This document shows, piece after piece, positions 12,690 to 64,000 of a DNA stretch of 64,000 bases (positions are counted from its first letter, which is position 1; the number at the start of each line of letters is the position of its first letter). This DNA comes from Margaritifera margaritifera (Eukaryota > Mollusca > Bivalvia > Unionida > Margaritiferidae): positions 2,353,501-2,417,500 of the forward strand of contig JAQPZY010001423.1 of assembly GCA_029931535.1 (NCBI GenBank), read 5' to 3'. The position numbers and the translations under genes are program-made. Under the pieces are notes generated by a model. It was given only the letters and a program-made list of their open reading frames with translations, ran no database searches and was not told where the DNA came from.

Positions 12690-15000
12690 CACAGGTCATA
12701 GACCAGAAGAGCTTATAGGATGGCCTGTAATTGGATTAAAATTTTGATCTACTTATAATAAGTAGAACTGATAGGCACCAATACAAAATCGTGTTGTAAT
12801 TCACCAATCTGATCATGGCTGTCAAATTTTTGCAAGTGAAAAACGTCATTTGAAACGTATCATTAGTAATGACAACTCTCCCCAACATGAAATGCAGTGT
12901 TTTATTCGATGGGCTACTAAAAATAAGCAAACTTGTATCACCAGAATATGAACTTGTATTAATGTCTGTCAGATCTCTGTTATGTCAGAGATCTTTATTT
13001 TAATCAGATCGGGAGGGCCTGCTGTCTGTTTCCATTAGTACAAATCTGTTATTTCTATTCCTCCTAAACTTCTTGGAGGATTGCTATGAAACTACCCACA
13101 CATCCATCCTAAGGTCTAGTTGGTCCTAAATGAAAATTGTGCAGCTCAGACATTCACTATTGCCACCACAGCATGGTCATATCCACATGGGTTAACACTA
13201 CAAGACTTGTTATGATGTCTAGTTGGTCCTAAATGAATATGCTTCTACTTAGACATCCAATGGTCATATCCACATGGGTTAACACTACAAGACTTGTTAT
13301 GATGTCTAGTTGGTCCTAAATGAATATGCTTCTACTTAGACATCCAATATGTTGAAAATCTTGTTATTGCTGCTATTGTGGTCATATCAACATGGAGTTT
13401 TCACTAAAAGACTTTTTTATGATGTCTACATGGTTCTAAATGAAAATGGTGCCAGTCTGATGTCAAATACGGCTACCATGGCAGACGTCTTGAAAATCTT
13501 GGTACCATGACTCCTCATGAACAGAAAGTAGTATCAGCATGGGGTTTTCACCAGAAGACTTCTTGAGATGTCTAGGTGGTACTAGATGAAAATGGTACCG
13601 ATTTGACATCCAATATGGCCACCTTGGCATCCATCTTGAAAGTCGTTATTGCTACTCCTAATAAATGGAAAGTCATATCGACATCTGGTTTTCTTGTCAC
13701 TGATTCTCAATAGATGGTCATATCAACATGGGTTTTTCACCAGAAGACTTCTAATGGTGTCTAGTTTGTTCTAAATGAAAATGCTGCTGATCTTGCATCC
13801 AATATCGCTGCCATAGTGGCTGATTTTAAAATCTTGTCACTTAGATTATCAGAGATGGTTTCAACACTTGGTCTTATCTTGATTTCCTGGAAATTCTTTT
13901 TGGACAGTAGAGTGTCAGTCCCTTTGAAGAATTCTTATTTAGCTCTACAAGTCTGAGACCATAACAGCTTATGGGATGACCCGTTGTCTGTCGGTCCATT
14001 AGCACAAGTTTGTTATTGCTACTTCTAAATTACTTGGAAGATTGCCATGAAATTTCACGCACACATTCACCCCTTTTTCTAGTTTGTCCTAAATAAAAAT
14101 GGTGCTGCTCACATCTTGATGTCGTTACTCGTGCTGAATGGAAAGTCGTAGCATGGGGTTTTCACTGGAAGACTTCTTATGGTGTCTAGTTGGCCTTAAA
14201 TAAAAATTGTGCCGATCTGGTATCCAATATGGCTTCCACACTGGCCATCTTGAAAATCTTACTGCTACTCCTCCTAGATGGAAAATCATGTCAACATTGG
14301 CCTTCACCAGAAGACTTGTTATGATGTCTATATGGTACTAAATGACAATGATGCCAATCTGACATCCACTATGGCAACCATATTGTTAGTCTAAATGTAA
14401 AGTCATATCAACATGGGGTTTTCACCAGAAGACTAATTATGACATCTAGTTACTCCTGAATGAAAATGGTGCTAATCTGACTTCAAATATCTTGAAAATC
14501 TTGTTGCTACTCCTCTTAACTGGAAAGCCACATCAACATAGGGTTTTCACCAGATGACATCTTGTGTCTGGTTCGTCCAGAATGAACATGATACCAATAT
14601 GACATCGAATATGGCCACCATGGCGGCTATCGTGAAAATCTTGTATTTGCTACTCCACCAGAATTGATGGTCGTATTGACGTAGGGTTTTCACAACAAGA
14701 GTTCTTGTGATGTCTAGTTATTCCCAAGTGAAAATGGTGCCCCGCTGTCATCTCCTGAACTGATGGTCATACTGGCATGGGGTTTTCACCTAAAGTCTTC
14801 TAACAGTTTGTTTTAAATGAAAATGATGTTGATCTTGCATCCAATATGGTTGCCACAGCGACTAATTCGATACTATCAGAGATGGTTGCAACACTCTGCA
14901 GTTGAAATGAACAAAAGGTCTTGTCTTGAATTCATGGAAATTCTTTTTGGACAGTACAGTATCATCAGTCCCTTCAGTGGACTCTTGTTGGATATGATGT
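12690..15000 (+). repeat. Degenerate tandem array, unit about 140 bp (copy 2 of 3)
   Basis: Same unit family as 650-2,830, starting with the header 'AGACCAGAAGAGCTTATAGG' near 12,700. A diverged second header lies near 13,960. Recurrent phrases are 'GGTCATATCAACATGGGGTT', 'CACCAGAAGACTT', 'GATGTCTAGTTGGTCCTAAA' and 'CATCTTGAAAATCTTG'. It contains a perfect 87-bp tandem duplication (13,174-13,260 and 13,261-13,347), which is far younger than the rest of the array. Confidence 0.85.
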
Positions 15001-15205
15001 GTCCAAGTTGACACGAGTAAGTGATATTTTTTCCAATTTATGGCCGAATAAGGGTATGTAACTTGTTGTGTTCAAGTTCGAGCCTAATGTGGGTAAGTAA
15101 TATGTTGCGGTCAAGTTAGGGCCTAATATTGGTAAGTAATATGTTATGTTCAAGTTGGAGTCTAATGTGAGTATTATGATATGTTGTGTCCAAGTTGGTG
15201 CCTAA
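15001..15205 (+). repeat. Minisatellite, unit about 45 bp
   Basis: Four to five imperfect units contain 'TGTTCAAGTT', 'GCCTAATGTGGGTAAGTAAT' and 'ATGTTGTGT'. It immediately follows the 140-bp array. Confidence 0.75.
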
Positions 15206-16364
15206 AATCTAGGTGCATCTAAACTTAAAACTAATGCACTGGATTTCATCAGACATGTAGAAAAATTAAGAAATATATAACTTGAGAGTAGTGATACCTA
15301 AAATGAGAACATATTTAGAAAATTCTTTCTAGTAAGGTTCCAAAACTAAATTTTGTCTAGAAGAAAATTTAATAAGTCTATGATGATAATTATTTACACG
15401 CGTTACAATCGACAATTCATCACAAGGCACAGTGTCCTTCAGAAGTAATAAGAATGAACTTTGTGGAACAAAATACATGCGTCCCCAGCTGATGACAGAC
15501 ATGTTTCTGTATATAAAGACCATTATATAAGAATTTCTTTTGTCATTTATGGACAGTTGTTCATCATACATTGGTGTAATCTAGAGCAGCTTAATTGGTT
15601 ATGCTGTATATAGGCTGTGTGCAGTAAGGCTAGTATTATACACTATTTGCACAGAAGATGATTTGGGTCTGACTAAACAGTCTGTTCTCATTTAGGAATT
15701 TTCAACATGGTGGATAAATGTTACTATCAAATTGGCCAAACATTTAATTTTTCCAGTTTTTAAACTACGCTCTTTATAGATTAACAAATGAACATTACTT
15801 GCTTTTAGGAATTGTATGCTTTGTAAATACTGGTGAGCAAATAGTTTAGGCAGTACTTGGATCATGTAATTGCAACACAGTACACTAACTGCCCTAAACT
15901 CCCATAGGAGTCAAGAATTTGAAGTGTACATCTCTGAGATTAAACTTTCCATTTCAGTATGGATTGCCGCGGGTAAGCTATGCTTCCACTTCTACTTTTG
16001 ATACTGGCAAATTTATCAACTAAAACAAAGAAACATGTAACATTCATGAATTTGATTCATATTTTATTCCCAGTAGGCTCCTATGATTATAAAATATCAC
16101 ATGTCAAATACTTGGATAAAATATGTATATGTGTTGTTGACAAAGAGTTGAGCACAGATTTTTAAAAAATATCTTTCCAAGTTTAATGAAATTATAAAAT
16201 GTTTAAGGAAGCAATCTTAAGTAAATTACTCATTCATGTATTAAATTAATTCCTGTACATGCATTTTATCATATATATATATATATATATACACACGAAA
16301 ATCTCACAAAAGATTAACTGTGATACACCACTTGTTCAGACTGTTGCCACTTGTTCAGATTGTC
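15206..16364. other. Intergenic DNA downstream of ACAT2
   Basis: No supported gene. There is a short (TA)n run at 16,270-16,290. The 61-codon open frame near 15,980 has no family signature. Confidence 0.4.
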
Positions 16365-16365
16365 G

Positions 16366-17029
16366 CTTTCAAATTCAAAGGTAATTTATTTGTGGATGTA
16401 TTTGACATTTTTAGAATAAAATTGCAACCATTACTTCAGAACAAATTTCTGAGACTGAATAACTATATACAAAAAGAGATTCACTAATGCATAATATTTG
16501 AACTGGCACAATAATGACATTCCAAAAAGTCTTGACCATGGGGAAAAGAATGCACTGAGACTGTCATCCACTCAAGAAGACCAGTTAATCAGTTTGTGGT
16601 AAAAAAAAGAAACATGGTAATAATGGAGGCACAAATTCATTGCAACCAAGGTGTCATTGTCATGGTTCAGTACATTGCAGAATTACATTTTGACTTTACT
16701 ACCAATCAATGTAAGGCAAAGAGTTGACAATTTTGCAATGAACATGCTTAGCTACAAACTTTTGTACAAAACAAATTATTAAATAAAGGAGATAGTCATA
16801 AACAAAAACTCTTTGTCACCTATATCTCTCTGTCCATGAAATATAAAATATTAAGGGTACAGAACTAAAGAAAATACTCAAAGGCACAGCCTTGGCCCCT
16901 TTAATCTTTCTGCTTGTCATAAAGCACCATGTAAATGAAACATTTTTTCACATTACAAAGTTGCAATTAGCACTGTCCATACAAAATTTAGTGGAATGAT
17001 TTAAAAGTTTTTTACACATTGCATCATCA
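16366..17029 (-). other. ACAT2: Probable 3'UTR of ACAT2
   Basis: This follows the ACAT2 stop codon on the minus strand. The first clear minus-strand AATAAA lies at 16,390-16,385, and cleavage about 20 nt further on would give a 3'UTR of roughly 660 nt. No transcript data are available, so the end is inferred. A second AATAAA at about 16,068-16,063 could serve as a distal alternative. Confidence 0.45.
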
Positions 17030-58592
<41,563 letters not shown>

Positions 58593-58718
58593 TGTGATCA
58601 ATCGTTTGGATGACTTCGATCAATATTGCTTGATTAGACTGGTTTTGCACAGAATGCTGGATAAAATCGTTACCAGGAAGTAAGTGAAACGTGTGCAAAC
58701 CGATCTACATTCTATGTA
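58593..58718. promoter_or_regulatory. Bidirectional promoter of ACAT2 and RPL36A
   Basis: Only 126 bp separate the ACAT2 start codon (minus) from the likely RPL36A transcription start (plus). The interval and its edges hold several CpGs, unlike the CpG-poor surroundings. An ETS-type core AGGAAGT is at 58,675-58,681. No TATA box was seen in a suitable position for either gene. Shared control is inferred from the spacing. Confidence 0.75.
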
Positions 58719-58744
58719 CTTCCTTTTCCGGAAAAATCGCAAAC
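58719..58744 (+). promoter_or_regulatory. RPL36A: 5'TOP-like leader of RPL36A
   Basis: The sequence CTTCCTTTTCC begins 26 nt before the start codon. It fits the terminal oligopyrimidine motif (a C start followed by pyrimidines) that couples ribosomal protein mRNA translation to TOR signalling. It overlaps a perfect 12-bp palindrome, TTTTCCGGAAAA, at 58,724-58,735. The start site C58,719 is predicted, not measured. Confidence 0.7.
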
Positions 58745-61092
58745 ATGGTAGTAATGCTATATAAATTTCGTTAACAATCTACTCGTTGAATCAAACAAGA
58801 ATCATTTTGATCGGTCTAATAAATCACTCAATTGTGTTCCTTATAAGAAAAAGCAGATTTAATGAATGAAAGTCTCTGTTTATTTAAAATAATATAGTAC
58901 TAACTGTGCCGCAATGTTGTGTTTTTGTGACGATATAACTTATCGAAACGAACTAAAGTCACAGGAGATTAAAATAGGTCCCAGTCCAAAAGGCACTTGT
59001 ACCTTGCTTTTTTGAACATAGAGAGCTTGGTTTTATAAAACGAACATTGCACGTCGCACATTACTTCATGCAGTAGACTACAAAACCTGATACAAGGAAT
59101 AGTGACTTGCAACATTAAAACGCAAAGAAATCAGCATGATTTCATAAAGGTTCATTGCGAAAGTATAAGAGAAACTAATGTAAAGATGAGATTGGCCCAT
59201 ACTTTGGAGGTTTAAGACTGTAATTGAGATACAACAGAGTAAGACGTGTGTCGTGATTGGGTTACTAAATCGTGTTCTGCCACAATACTGAGCATTAAGC
59301 ATAGTCCTATAAATTAAGATTTCAACCCACACATTTATGATGGGAAGGGGCGACATGTTACTGACGGCATAAGCAGTGATGTTTAGCATGTTGTGAAGTC
59401 ATTCGACCTAGCAACTACAGGCCAAATTTTCAAGACTATCTCGCATACTTGGCAGTCCATATTGACACTGCTATACCGCTTTAGAGTGTACTTGCTCTAG
59501 TCTGACTATACTTTGATGGCCAAAATCGGTTAAAGTAGGAGTGTCTTTAATGAAATTAAAGTTTTTAGACAGATTCATTTTGTTAAAGAAAAATTCTACC
59601 CTTCAAATGATGTTGGCATTCCTCGGCTACCATCTGAAATGTGTCAGTGGATCTGGAAAATGCATCCATTTGATTGTGCAAGGATTTTATTCCTTTTGGA
59701 AAAAGACATCATAAAAAGTATTATCTGTCAGTATGGGCACGGGGGCTCTTATTGTTGCTTGCAATTTACCTATCGGTCATATATGTACTATATAAATACT
59801 ACAAGGGAGGACATGCAATCTTGTTTTTTTTTTATTCCACAAATTCTTAATTCAGCCTGTTTGTGCAAATTTTCCCAATTTCAAGGGTCCTGGGCCTCAC
59901 TTCAGAAATGGTTGGAAAATCCGTCATTAATATTGTAACACTGTTGAAAAATCATGTGGTAAGTGTTAAATGACAACGTAAGGTTCATATATGCTACAAG
60001 GGACACACAATCCACCTCTTGAATGTGAAGTTTAGTTTTCATCAGAAGTTCACTGACTGCATATTCAGGAAGATTTTTTCCTTCATACAATGATTTGAGA
60101 GTCCATTAGAGCTAAATGAAGGCTTCTGCCAAAAGCTTTCAGTAAATATAATTGATATCTTTGAAGTACCATGAATACCCTGTATACTCACCTATATGTC
60201 TAGTATAAATGCAAACAACATAGACTCGGATCTGCCATTGTGTAATGCATTGATAAATCAGGGTCCATATTGTTTGTTCTACTGATTATTCCTAACAAAC
60301 TGCATAGACCCAGATCTGCCAGTGCATTATGCAATGGCAGATCTGAGTCTCTACAGTTTGCAGTTGGACTTGTCTTATAAACTAGTAGATATTGTACTTG
60401 TATATTAAATTTGTTTTGCTTTTAAAATGGCACTTTAAATATATCTTTATTTCAACTTCAGGTGAACATACCAAAACAAAGAAAGACTTTTTGCAAAGGA
60501 AAAAATTGCAAAAAGCACACTTTGCACAAAGTAACTCAGTACAAGGCAGGAAAGGCCTCCCTTTATGCCCAAGGTAAGGATAAACCAGTGGTTTGAGATC
60601 AATCATTTAATATAAGTGGGAAAATATAGGGAGGCAAGATATACAAACAAGTGGGCAAAAAGTAACGGGAACAATATTACAGCAGTCATTCATTATATCA
60701 AAAAGGTTAAATTCTCCATGTATTCTTTAAAAAGGAAATCAACCCAAGGCCAATTTCTCTTAAAAAATATAGAAATACTTTGTCAGCCTATTTCAACTTC
60801 CATGGCCTTTTGTTTCATGTTGATATCTCTGTGACCAATCTGCATTGCATCAATGTTTTTTGTTTATTTTTTATATTTTTTCCTGTAAAATGTCCGTATA
60901 CTCTCTGAGCAGGAAATCTTCCCCTATGAATCCTTTTAGATAAAGAAGATATGTGTGTGTAAAAATCCATGTCTTGCTAATTTTTGCAAATATTTTTATG
61001 ATTTTAAACAACCTGTCATTTCAGGTAAGAGGCGTTATGACAGAAAGCAGAGTGGATTTGGAGGGCAGACAAAGCCTATATTTCACAAGAAG
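58745..61092 (+). CDS. RPL36A: 60S ribosomal protein eL42 (L36a/L44), 3' part beyond the window
   Basis: Joined exons 58745-58747 (ATG only), 60462-60573 and 61025-61092 encode residues 1-61 of about 106. All junctions are GT-AG with matching phases. The protein reads [19 protein letters not shown] and continues through '[19 protein letters not shown]' and '[20 protein letters not shown]'. eL42 sits at the E site of the large ribosomal subunit and binds zinc. Cys12 and Cys17 give the first half of the zinc site, and the second pair is expected in the missing exon. Pro56 in TKPIF is the residue linked to cycloheximide sensitivity in yeast. A start codon at the very end of exon 1 is a common arrangement in ribosomal protein genes. 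The remaining 45 residues were searched for up to 64,000 and not found, so intron 3 is at least 2.9 kb. Confidence 0.93.
58748..59540 (+). other. RPL36A intron 1, first part, no feature
   Basis: No snoRNA with convincing boxes (RTGATGA/CTGA or H/ACA) was found by eye. The 103-codon minus-strand frame at 59,078-59,389 has no family signature. Confidence 0.4.
59545..59720. repeat. Half copy of the palindromic element at 63.27-63.48 kb
   Basis: 'GGCATTCCTCGGCTACCAT' and 'GTGGATCTGGAAAATGCATC', then 'GATTGTGCAAGGATTTTATT', line up with 63,430-63,540 ('AGCATTCCTCGGTTACCAT', 'GAGTTGGAAAAATGCAACCA'). Only the right arm and its flank are present. Confidence 0.7.
60199..60386. mobile_element. MITE, about 190 bp, palindromic (copy B)
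   Basis: In reverse complement it matches 36,611-36,799 along its whole length: 'AAGTCCAACTGCAAACTGTA', 'CAGATCTGCCATTGCATAAT', 'AATCAGTAGAACAAACAATA'. Terminal arms pair as 'TCTAGTATAA' and 'TTATAAACTAG'. It lies 75 bp before RPL36A exon 2. Confidence 0.88.
60462..60573 (+). CDS. RPL36A: RPL36A exon 2 (residues 2-38)
   Basis: Acceptor ACTTCAG, donor GTAAGG, 112 nt. Begins [12 protein letters not shown] and ends KASLYAQ plus one base. It carries the first CxxxxC zinc-ligand pair. A MITE ends only 75 bp upstream of this exon. Confidence 0.95.
60574..61024 (+). other. RPL36A intron 2, no feature
   Basis: 451 bp, AT-rich. No snoRNA boxes were recognised. Confidence 0.5.
61025..61092 (+). CDS. 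RPL36A: RPL36A exon 3 (residues 39-61)
   Basis: Acceptor ATTTCAG, donor GTAAAT, 68 nt. Encodes [20 protein letters not shown] and then HKK, the most conserved segment of the family. Confidence 0.95.
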
Positions 61093-61119
61093 GTAAATTT
61101 AGGCCCACATTAGGAGTAC

Positions 61120-62290
61120 AATCTTCAAGGTGAAGGTTATGACTCGGTATTTTACATTTTTCATCACACTTTCCCTTCTGCTCAATAACTTTTAACTTTA
61201 AAGCCATTTGAGATTAAAGGATGAAACTTGGTATTCTTGTACATCATCACTTGAAGGTGTGTTGTGTAACACATTGGCGTTTCTATCTTCAAGGTCAAGG
61301 TCACAGCTCAGTATTTTAAAATTTCCATCACACTTTTGCTGTAGAACTTTAATGCCATTTGAGATTAATGGATACAATTTTGTCTGGGCCTGAAAATGTT
61401 GTTTCTGACTCCCAGGTCCAAAACCAGTAGGAACCTACACTGACCAGGTCTGCATAAGCCAAGCATTGGTCCAACAACCAAGTCTAACGCGCAGACTTTG
61501 GTAAACGCATATAGTAGATGCTTGGCTTAGCAGAGTTTGAGGAAAGATAAATGTTCGATTAGCGAAAATCAAGCTTAGAATGGAGCTTCGTGTATTGCAT
61601 GCTAAATTTGTTGATGGTGATGTGTTGCAATACCAGTCTCACTATTGAACAGGTGATTTATTGCTTGCATCTGTGCACTTTTATTACTCTTCAGATGTTT
61701 TAAGGATTAAACAGCATATTTTAATAAGTTTATAGGAAAAACCAAGAAATGCACAAGGTCAAACAGGCCAGTGCTGGTAATACATGGCAGGTTCATGGCC
61801 AAAAAGGTTAATCACAATCCACTGAATTTGATGCCCTGCTTTGTATATTTGTACTTCATTGCTAGAATGTGTGTCGTGTGCCACAGTAGGTTCCTTTTTC
61901 CATTGTCAAGGTCTAGGCTCAATATTTTAAATTCCACCACACATTCCTTTCGGCTTTGTAATGTTGGAGCTGTTTAAAGTATGTAACTTCGTATACTGAT
62001 GCATCGTCATTAGAAGGTGTGTCTGTACCACATTTGGGTTCCAACTCGAAGATCAAGTTTACAGCTCAGTATTTAAAGTTTTCCATCTTTGTTTCCATTC
62101 CACTCCATAATTTTAGAGCCTTCCGAGAGCAAGGGATGAAATTTTGTATACATGTATATGTCATCTTTGGAAGATGTGTTAATCACCCTGAGGTTCCCGT
62201 CTTCAAAGTCAGAGTCTTCACTCATTTTTTAAAGTTTTCCATCACACTTTCTTTTCCACTGTATAACTTGAGAGCTCTTTGAGTGTCCTC
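61120..62290 (+). repeat. Diverged repeat family B-related array
   Basis: Units contain 'TTCAAGGTCAAGGTCACAGC', 'CAGTATTTTAAAATTTCCAT', 'CACACTTT' and 'GCCATTTGAGATTAA', near 61,130-61,210, 61,285-61,370, 61,900-61,985 and 62,040-62,130. Overlapping TCAAGGTCA motifs lie at 61,289-61,303. It is located in RPL36A intron 3. Confidence 0.65.
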
Positions 62291-62735
62291 TGACAGCTCA
62301 ACCAGGGTGCAGCACTGCATATAGCATCAATGAGTACACAGAGGCAACCTTTTTAACTTGTGATGCATCTTGTGATGAAGTTTATTCTGAGAAGGTCTTT
62401 GACATTTTAAACAAGTTTTGTTTATGCAAAAAGTCTGACTTTGTATTTAAATGATTTACCTTTTTTTGCCATTATCTTTATTTTCTGTCTTAATTTTGCT
62501 GATGCCTAGACTACTTGGCACTATATAGCCATTTTTGTGATGATGTGTTATTAAACTGTCTCTCTGCTGTCCATCCATCTATCTCTGTTACCACATCTCA
62601 TCCAAAACTGCTTGTTGAATATTCACAAAACCTTGTGTTTATGTTACCCTCAATATTTTTCTATCAACTTTATGTATGCATTCATAGCAGAAAGATGAAT
62701 CACAGAGACACTTATATTTAAGTAGCCCTTAGAAA
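62291..62735. other. RPL36A intron 3, copy of the 'CTGTCCATC' repeat
   Basis: 'CTGCTGTCCATCCATCTATC', 'GTTACCACATCTCATCC' and 'TTCACAAAACCTTGTG' near 62,567-62,637 match the family at 31.2-31.9 kb. Confidence 0.5.
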
Positions 62736-62739
62736 TCCA

Positions 62740-62945
62740 AATGGGATGATGAATGGTAAATGAACGAAAAATGAATGCAAAACAAATGCTGGGTGAATGC
62801 AGAAAGAATGAAAAATGAACAAATCACGAACAATAAATACTGTATGCCAAACGCTACTTGCTACAAGCAACAAACATTGAACCATAAACGGTGAATGATA
62901 AATGATGGACAAAAAACCATAAACGATGAAAAAAATGGGAGTTAC
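62740..62945. repeat. Purine-rich AATGAA/AACGAT degenerate simple repeat
   Basis: A strand-biased run of short phrases such as 'AAATGAACGAAAAATGAATG' and 'CATAAACGGTGAATGATAAA', poor in pyrimidines on the plus strand. Confidence 0.65.
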
Positions 62946-63271
62946 GCTACAGCCTTTGTTTCTTGCTATGAAATTAGTCGTACATCGTTTGTAAAAAATA
63001 TAATGGAGGCAGAAATCCATAACTGAAAATTCACTCTTGCTATTGAGCAGTTACCATTCTGCTTTTTGAGTACCCTTTCAGGCTTGCATCTAGGACACAC
63101 GATTGTGACAATCCCACTAAAATTGAAAATTTTGCGTACATTTTTTTTAATTATTGCAGGCATAATTATGCAAAATATAAGGATTGGGTGCAAATTTTCA
63201 TGAATCCTGTGCACTTCATTTCCAAGAAATGTAGCAATAACCAATTTTGCTCTTGAAGAGTGTTGCAGTAG

Positions 63272-63478
63272 TGGACTGCCATTTCAATTGGTTGAAGCTC
63301 GATGAATGCTGAATTGGTTTGAACTACCAGTTAAGTTTCTTTAATGAAACAAATATTTCTAATTACATTAGGCTGAATGTGATTATACCTGTTCGTGTCA
63401 TTAAAGAAATTGTACCCCTGGTTCAACCAACTTCAGCATTCCTCGGTTACCATTGCTAAGAACTGAAATGGCGGTCGA
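63272..63478. mobile_element. Fold-back (palindromic) element, about 205 bp
   Basis: The left arm 'CTGCCATTTCAATTGGTTGA' through 'TTTCTTTAATGAAAC' pairs over about 75 bp with the right arm. In reverse complement the right arm contains 'CCGCCATTTCAGTT', 'GAATGCTGAAGTTGGTTGAA' and 'TTTCTTTAATGACAC'. The loop is about 40 bp. No coding capacity, so it is MITE-like. Confidence 0.8.
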
Positions 63479-63539
63479 CAGAGTTGGAAAAATGCAACCA
63501 CTAGATTGTGCCTGTATTTATTTGATAAGGACAAAGGCA

Positions 63540-63905
63540 TCAGAGTAAATATAGTACGAATAAAGTAATCAGACTCTAATATAGAACGAATAAAGAAATT
63601 AGACTAATAAAGTACGAATAAAGAAATTAGACTCTAATATAGTACAAATAAAGAAATTAGACTAATATAGTACGAATAAAGAAATTAAACTCTAATATAG
63701 TACGAAAAAAGAAATTAGACTCTAATATAGTAAGAATAAAGAAATCAGACTCTAATATATTACGGCTAAAGAAATCAGACTCTGATATAGTACGAATAAA
63801 GAAATCAGACTCTAATATAGTACGAATAAAGAAATCAGACTCCAATATAGTATGAATAAAGAAATCAGACTCTAATATAGTACGAATAAAGAAATTAGAC
63901 TCTAA
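63540..63905. repeat. 30-bp minisatellite, about 12 units
   Basis: Units read 'ATAGTACGAATAAAGAAATC' and 'AGACTCTAAT'. The 88-codon minus-strand frame with a 10-residue repeat follows from the 30-bp period and is not a gene. Confidence 0.95.
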
Positions 63906-64000
63906 GCTGTGCAACAATGTCACTATGGGCTGCTAACTATACAAGATATTCTTGAAACTTGAGCCTCCAGTTTTCCTGTCAACACTGTCAGAACAGAGCA

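Noticed and set aside
59639..59938. 99-codon open frame in RPL36A intron 1
   Set aside because: Part of it is shared with the palindromic repeat at 63.4 kb, it lies inside the intron, and it shows no protein family signature.
60574..61024. Intronic snoRNA in RPL36A intron 2
   Set aside because: Ribosomal protein introns often host snoRNAs, but no paired C/D or H/ACA boxes were visible.
63540..63905. Regular 30-bp repeats resembling a CRISPR array
   Set aside because: Units are directly adjacent without unique spacers, and the genome is eukaryotic, so it is a minisatellite.
61093..64000. Last exon of RPL36A within the window
   Set aside because: No acceptor followed by the conserved KTTKK-type continuation or the second zinc-ligand pair was found. 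It is presumed downstream.

Overview
This is animal nuclear DNA, AT-rich and CpG-poor, with long repeat-filled introns, GT-AG splicing, many minisatellites, LINE-type retrotransposon relics, small terminal-inverted-repeat transposons and a tRNA-derived SINE. The repeat styles and the protein sequences fit a lophotrochozoan, most likely a mollusc (inference; no species-level marker was seen).

Two genes can be assembled. On the minus strand, nine exons between 58,592 and 17,030 encode a complete 394-residue cytosolic acetyl-CoA acetyltransferase (ACAT2 type). All splice phases agree and all catalytic residues are present. On the plus strand, starting only about 150 bp away, is the 60S ribosomal protein eL42 (RPL36A). 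A start-codon-only first exon with a 5'TOP-like leader ends at 58,747. Exons follow at 60,462-60,573 and 61,025-61,092, and the final exon lies beyond the window. The two genes form a head-to-head pair sharing a short, locally CpG-richer promoter.

Layout: 1-16,360 is intergenic DNA downstream of ACAT2. It is mostly degenerate tandem repeats plus one possible DNA transposon, with one weak candidate for the last exon of an unknown plus-strand gene near 9.24-9.35 kb. 16,366-17,029 is the probable ACAT2 3'UTR. 17,030-58,592 is the ACAT2 gene body. Its introns carry a minus-strand LINE (about 21.25-24.4 kb), a SINE (27.2 kb), a TIR element (32.9-34.0 kb), a second LINE split by a TA-flanked transposon (34.2-37.7 kb), a 45-bp minisatellite holding an RTE-like retroelement (38.0-40.45 kb), a hAT-like transposase relic (42.9-43.5 kb), several minisatellites, and a TIR element with subterminal repeats close to the promoter (57.3-58.2 kb). 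58,745-64,000 is RPL36A, with two small palindromic elements in its introns.

The most unusual local signals are the triplication of the exon 5 splice-donor region of ACAT2, which creates an in-frame alternative donor 57 nt downstream; the shared RPL36A/ACAT2 promoter; the nested and repeat-targeted transposon insertions; and a repeat family that carries perfect TCAAGGTCA nuclear-receptor-type sites. I found no convincing new multi-gene system.
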